Shown here one piece after another: positions 62,178 to 64,000 of a DNA stretch of 64,000 nucleotides. The translations under genes and the position numbers were made by a program. A model generated the notes under the pieces. It worked only from the letters and a program-made list of their open reading frames with translations, was not told the origin of the DNA and made no database searches. Source of the DNA: Streptomyces sp. NK08204 (lineage in GTDB: Bacteria > Actinomycetota > Actinomycetes > Streptomycetales > Streptomycetaceae); NCBI RefSeq assembly GCF_020400585.1, contig NZ_JAINVF010000010.1, forward strand, positions 124,001 to 188,000, in the 5' to 3' direction. Numbering within the stretch: position 1 is the first letter of the stretch; each line of letters opens with the position of its first letter.

Positions 62178-62279
62178 CGCAGGTGCCGGGGAACTCGCGG
62201 CCGTCGCATGGCGTTGACCAGATCGGGAGGGTCCACTGGACCAAAGGGTTCCTCTGCCGCACCACTTGGAGGGCGTACC

Positions 62280-63143
62280 GTGCACCGCCGGCACAACGGG
62301 CTCAGGACGGCAGTACTCCTCGGGGTGCTGTCCGCGCTCATCATCGTCATCGGCAGCTTCTTCGGGCGCACCGGGCTGGTCGTCGCCGTGTTCATCGCCC
62401 TCGGCACGAACGCGTACGCGTACTGGAACAGCGACAAACTGGCCCTGCGTGCGATGCGTGCCCGCCCGGTGAGTGAGTTCGAGGCCCCGGCGCTCTACCG
62501 GATGGTGCGTGAGCTGTCCACACAGGCCCGACAGCCCATGCCCCGCCTGTACATCTCCCCCACAGAGGCGCCCAACGCCTTCGCCACCGGCCGCAACCCG
62601 CGCAACGCCGCCGTGTGCTGCACCGAGGGCATCCTGCGCCTGCTGGACGAGCGCGAGCTGCGCGGTGTCATCGGCCACGAGCTGAGCCATGTCTACAACA
62701 GAGACATCCTGATCTCCTCGGTGGCGGGCGCCCTCGCCTCGGTGATCATGTTCCTGGTCAACTTCGCCTGGCTGATCCCCGTCGGCCGCTCCGACGACGA
62801 CGAGGGCCCCGGTCTGCTCGGCCTGCTGCTGATCATGATTCTGGGGCCGATCGCCGCCACCCTCATCCAGCTGGCGATCAGCCGCTCCCGGGAGTTCCAG
62901 GCGGACGCCTCTGGCGCCCAGCTCACCGGCGACCCGCTCGCCCTCGCGAGCGCCCTGCGCAAGCTGGAGATCGGCACCCAGCAGCTGCCGCTGCCCCCCG
63001 AGCCCCGGATCGAGACCGCGAGCCACATGATGATCGCGAATCCTTTCCGCCCGGGTCAGGGACTGACCAGGATGTTTTCCACGCATCCGCCGATGGCGGA
63101 CCGCATCACCCGGCTGGAGCAGATGGCGGGCCGTAACCGCTGA
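62280..63143 (+). CDS. htpX: HtpX-like M48 membrane zinc protease
   Basis: 287 residues from GTG 62280, with TGGAGGGC seven bases upstream; the frame continues to 62208 without a ribosome site. Two N-terminal helices, zinc motif HELSH (133-137) in VIGHELSHVYNRDILISS, two central helices, and the third ligand Glu in SRSREFQADASGAQLTGDP. The ending NPFRPGQGLTRMFSTHPPMADRITRLEQM is typical of HtpX. It degrades damaged membrane proteins, which fits next to membrane-complex genes, but the link is only positional. Confidence 0.93.
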   Translation: MHRRHNGLRTAVLLGVLSALIIVIGSFFGRTGLVVAVFIALGTNAYAYWNSDKLALRAMRARPVSEFEAPALYRMVRELSTQARQPMPRLYISPTEAPNAFATGRNPRNAAVCCTEGILRLLDERELRGVIGHELSHVYNRDILISSVAGALASVIMFLVNFAWLIPVGRSDDDEGPGLLGLLLIMILGPIAATLIQLAISRSREFQADASGAQLTGDPLALASALRKLEIGTQQLPLPPEPRIETASHMMIANPFRPGQGLTRMFSTHPPMADRITRLEQMAGRNR

Positions 63144-63326
63144 AGTCCTGCTGACTCGTCGTGGTTCGACCTCGCTCCGCTGGGAACCCGGTGTCAGGCA
63201 GGCGACCGGTGCCCCAGAGGCAGCAGGGTCGATGGTTGACAGAGAGCTAGAAGGTGACTGATCACGAACGACCGTGAGCCGAACCAGGAACGCACTCCGT
63301 CGCGCGAAGAATCCGCCCCGGAGCGG

Positions 63327-63590
63327 GTGTCGGCAGCTGATGCCATGCGAAGGGCCATCCAGCAGCTCGGAGAGTTGCTGGGCCGGGCTCCGGACTCGGT
63401 CTCGGCACTGAAGCCGACCGAGCAGGGCTGGGAGGCCCAGGTCGAGGTCCTGGAGCTGGAGCGCGTGCCGCAGACGAGCAGCGTGATGGCCGGCTACCGG
63501 GTCGTCATGGATCCGGCGGGCACTCTGATGGCGTACGAGCGTGTGCGTCGTTACACCCGTGCGCAGGTCGAAACAGAGGGCCGACGTTAG
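63327..63590 (+). CDS. gvpO: Gas vesicle protein GvpO
   Basis: 87 residues from GTG 63327. GvpO-family core: AMRRAIQQLGELLGRAPDSVSALKPTEQGWEAQVEVLELERVPQTSSVMAGYRVVMDPAGTLMAYERVRRYTRAQ. The same frame stays open upstream to 63258 and encodes a hydrophilic NDREPNQERTPSREESAPER typical of GvpO N-termini, yet no ATG, GTG or TTG is present there; the GTG at 63254 is in another frame that stops after 7 codons. The start is therefore uncertain. gvpA follows 59 bases later, as in streptomycete gvp clusters. Confidence 0.85.
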   Translation: MSAADAMRRAIQQLGELLGRAPDSVSALKPTEQGWEAQVEVLELERVPQTSSVMAGYRVVMDPAGTLMAYERVRRYTRAQVETEGRR

Positions 63591-63649
63591 AGAGGTCCTG
63601 CACAGGGCACTCACTGGGCGGCTATCCCCTTCGTTCGAAGGAAAGAGCA

Positions 63650-64000
63650 GTGACTGTTGTACCGCAGGGCGGCGGTGGCGTTGCCGGGCCGGCCCGAGGA
63701 TCGGGAACCCTGTACGACGTAGTGGAACTGGTCCTCGACCGAGGTCTGGTCATAGACGTGTTCGCACGGGTGTCCCTCGTGGGCATCGAGATCATCAAGG
63801 TCGACGCACGCGTGGTCGTGGCCAGCGTCGACACCTATCTGCGCTTCGCCGAGGCCGCCAACCGGCTGGATCTGGAGTCGGGCCGCAAGGCCCCCGCTCA
63901 GCTCACGGACGTCGTTCAGGGCATCACCGAGAGCGGCGCCCAGGGCAAGAGCAAAGGGGCGCTGACCGGCGCGGTCGAGGCGCTCACCGAGTCCTTCCAG
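63650..64000 (+). CDS. gvpA: Gas vesicle structural protein GvpA (partial at right edge)
   Basis: GTG 63650 with AAGGAAAG about 6 bases upstream opens a frame to the last base of the window, 117 codons without a stop. The GvpA core is clear: LYDVVELVLDRGLVIDVFAR, VSLVGIEIIKVDARVVVASVDTYLRFAEAANRL, the amphipathic unit that forms the gas-vesicle rib. A hydrophilic tail (ESGAQGKSKGALTGAVEALTESFQ) continues beyond the edge. The first ~20 residues are Gly/Pro-rich, as in streptomycete copies. The rest of a gvp cluster (F, G, J, L, S, K) is expected to follow. Confidence 0.92.
   Translation, partial: MTVVPQGGGGVAGPARGSGTLYDVVELVLDRGLVIDVFARVSLVGIEIIKVDARVVVASVDTYLRFAEAANRLDLESGRKAPAQLTDVVQGITESGAQGKSKGALTGAVEALTESFQ

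Overview
The window is very GC-rich (roughly 70 % or more), with strong third-position G/C bias, many GTG starts and GTGA/ATGA start-stop overlaps. Together with the gene content (futalosine menaquinone genes, two nuo clusters, a geranylgeranyl-reductase family protein and a gas-vesicle gvpO-gvpA start), this points to a Streptomyces chromosome core. From memory the order resembles the S. coelicolor SCO45xx-SCO46xx region. I see no tRNA, rRNA, CRISPR array or insertion sequence.

Layout. 1-8.8 kb: menaquinone and housekeeping genes: the 3' end of mqnA, a membrane Ser/Thr kinase, a prepilin peptidase, mqnC, an imidazolonepropionase-like protein, menG, a lone PASTA-domain protein, a GNAT acetyltransferase, a geranylgeranyl-reductase family flavoprotein and peptide deformylase. 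9-10.5 kb: an NlpC/P60 wall hydrolase and a 0.7 kb regulatory region carrying Rex-like operators. 10.56-26.57 kb: a complete 14-gene nuoA-N operon for proton-pumping NADH:menaquinone oxidoreductase (complex I), closed by a strong hairpin. 26.7-36.6 kb: RecQ-like helicase, M56-type peptidase, fumarylacetoacetase, HAD phosphatase, an SLT wall enzyme preceded by a probable c-di-AMP (ydaO-type) riboswitch, a CocE-family hydrolase that appears to have lost its catalytic triad, and a long-chain polyprenyl diphosphate synthase.

36.9-48.0 kb: a LolA-like exported protein with an ABC-2 type exporter, a flavodoxin-fold reductase, a TPR-like protein, a VOC protein, a RarD-type permease, a divergent quinone-reductase/HxlR redox pair with its operator, and korBA (2-oxoglutarate:ferredoxin oxidoreductase). 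48.2-51.7 kb: one LuxR-type response regulator and two tandem paralogous histidine kinases that share exactly identical DNA blocks. 52.0-62.1 kb: a second nuo cluster (A2 B2 C2 H2 I2 J2 K2 L2 M2 N2) with no D, E, F or G genes. Its NuoC2 carries a long disordered tail with arginine/serine repeats. 62.3-64 kb: HtpX-like protease, then gvpO and the start of gvpA, cut by the window edge.

How the genes fit together: much of the window concerns menaquinone respiration. MqnA and MqnC build the ring, the polyprenyl synthase the side chain, MenG methylates the ring, and the reductase probably saturates side-chain double bonds. Complex I reduces the quinone with NADH, probably under Rex redox control. 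The second, NADH-module-less complex next to korAB could take electrons from reduced ferredoxin; that link is inference.
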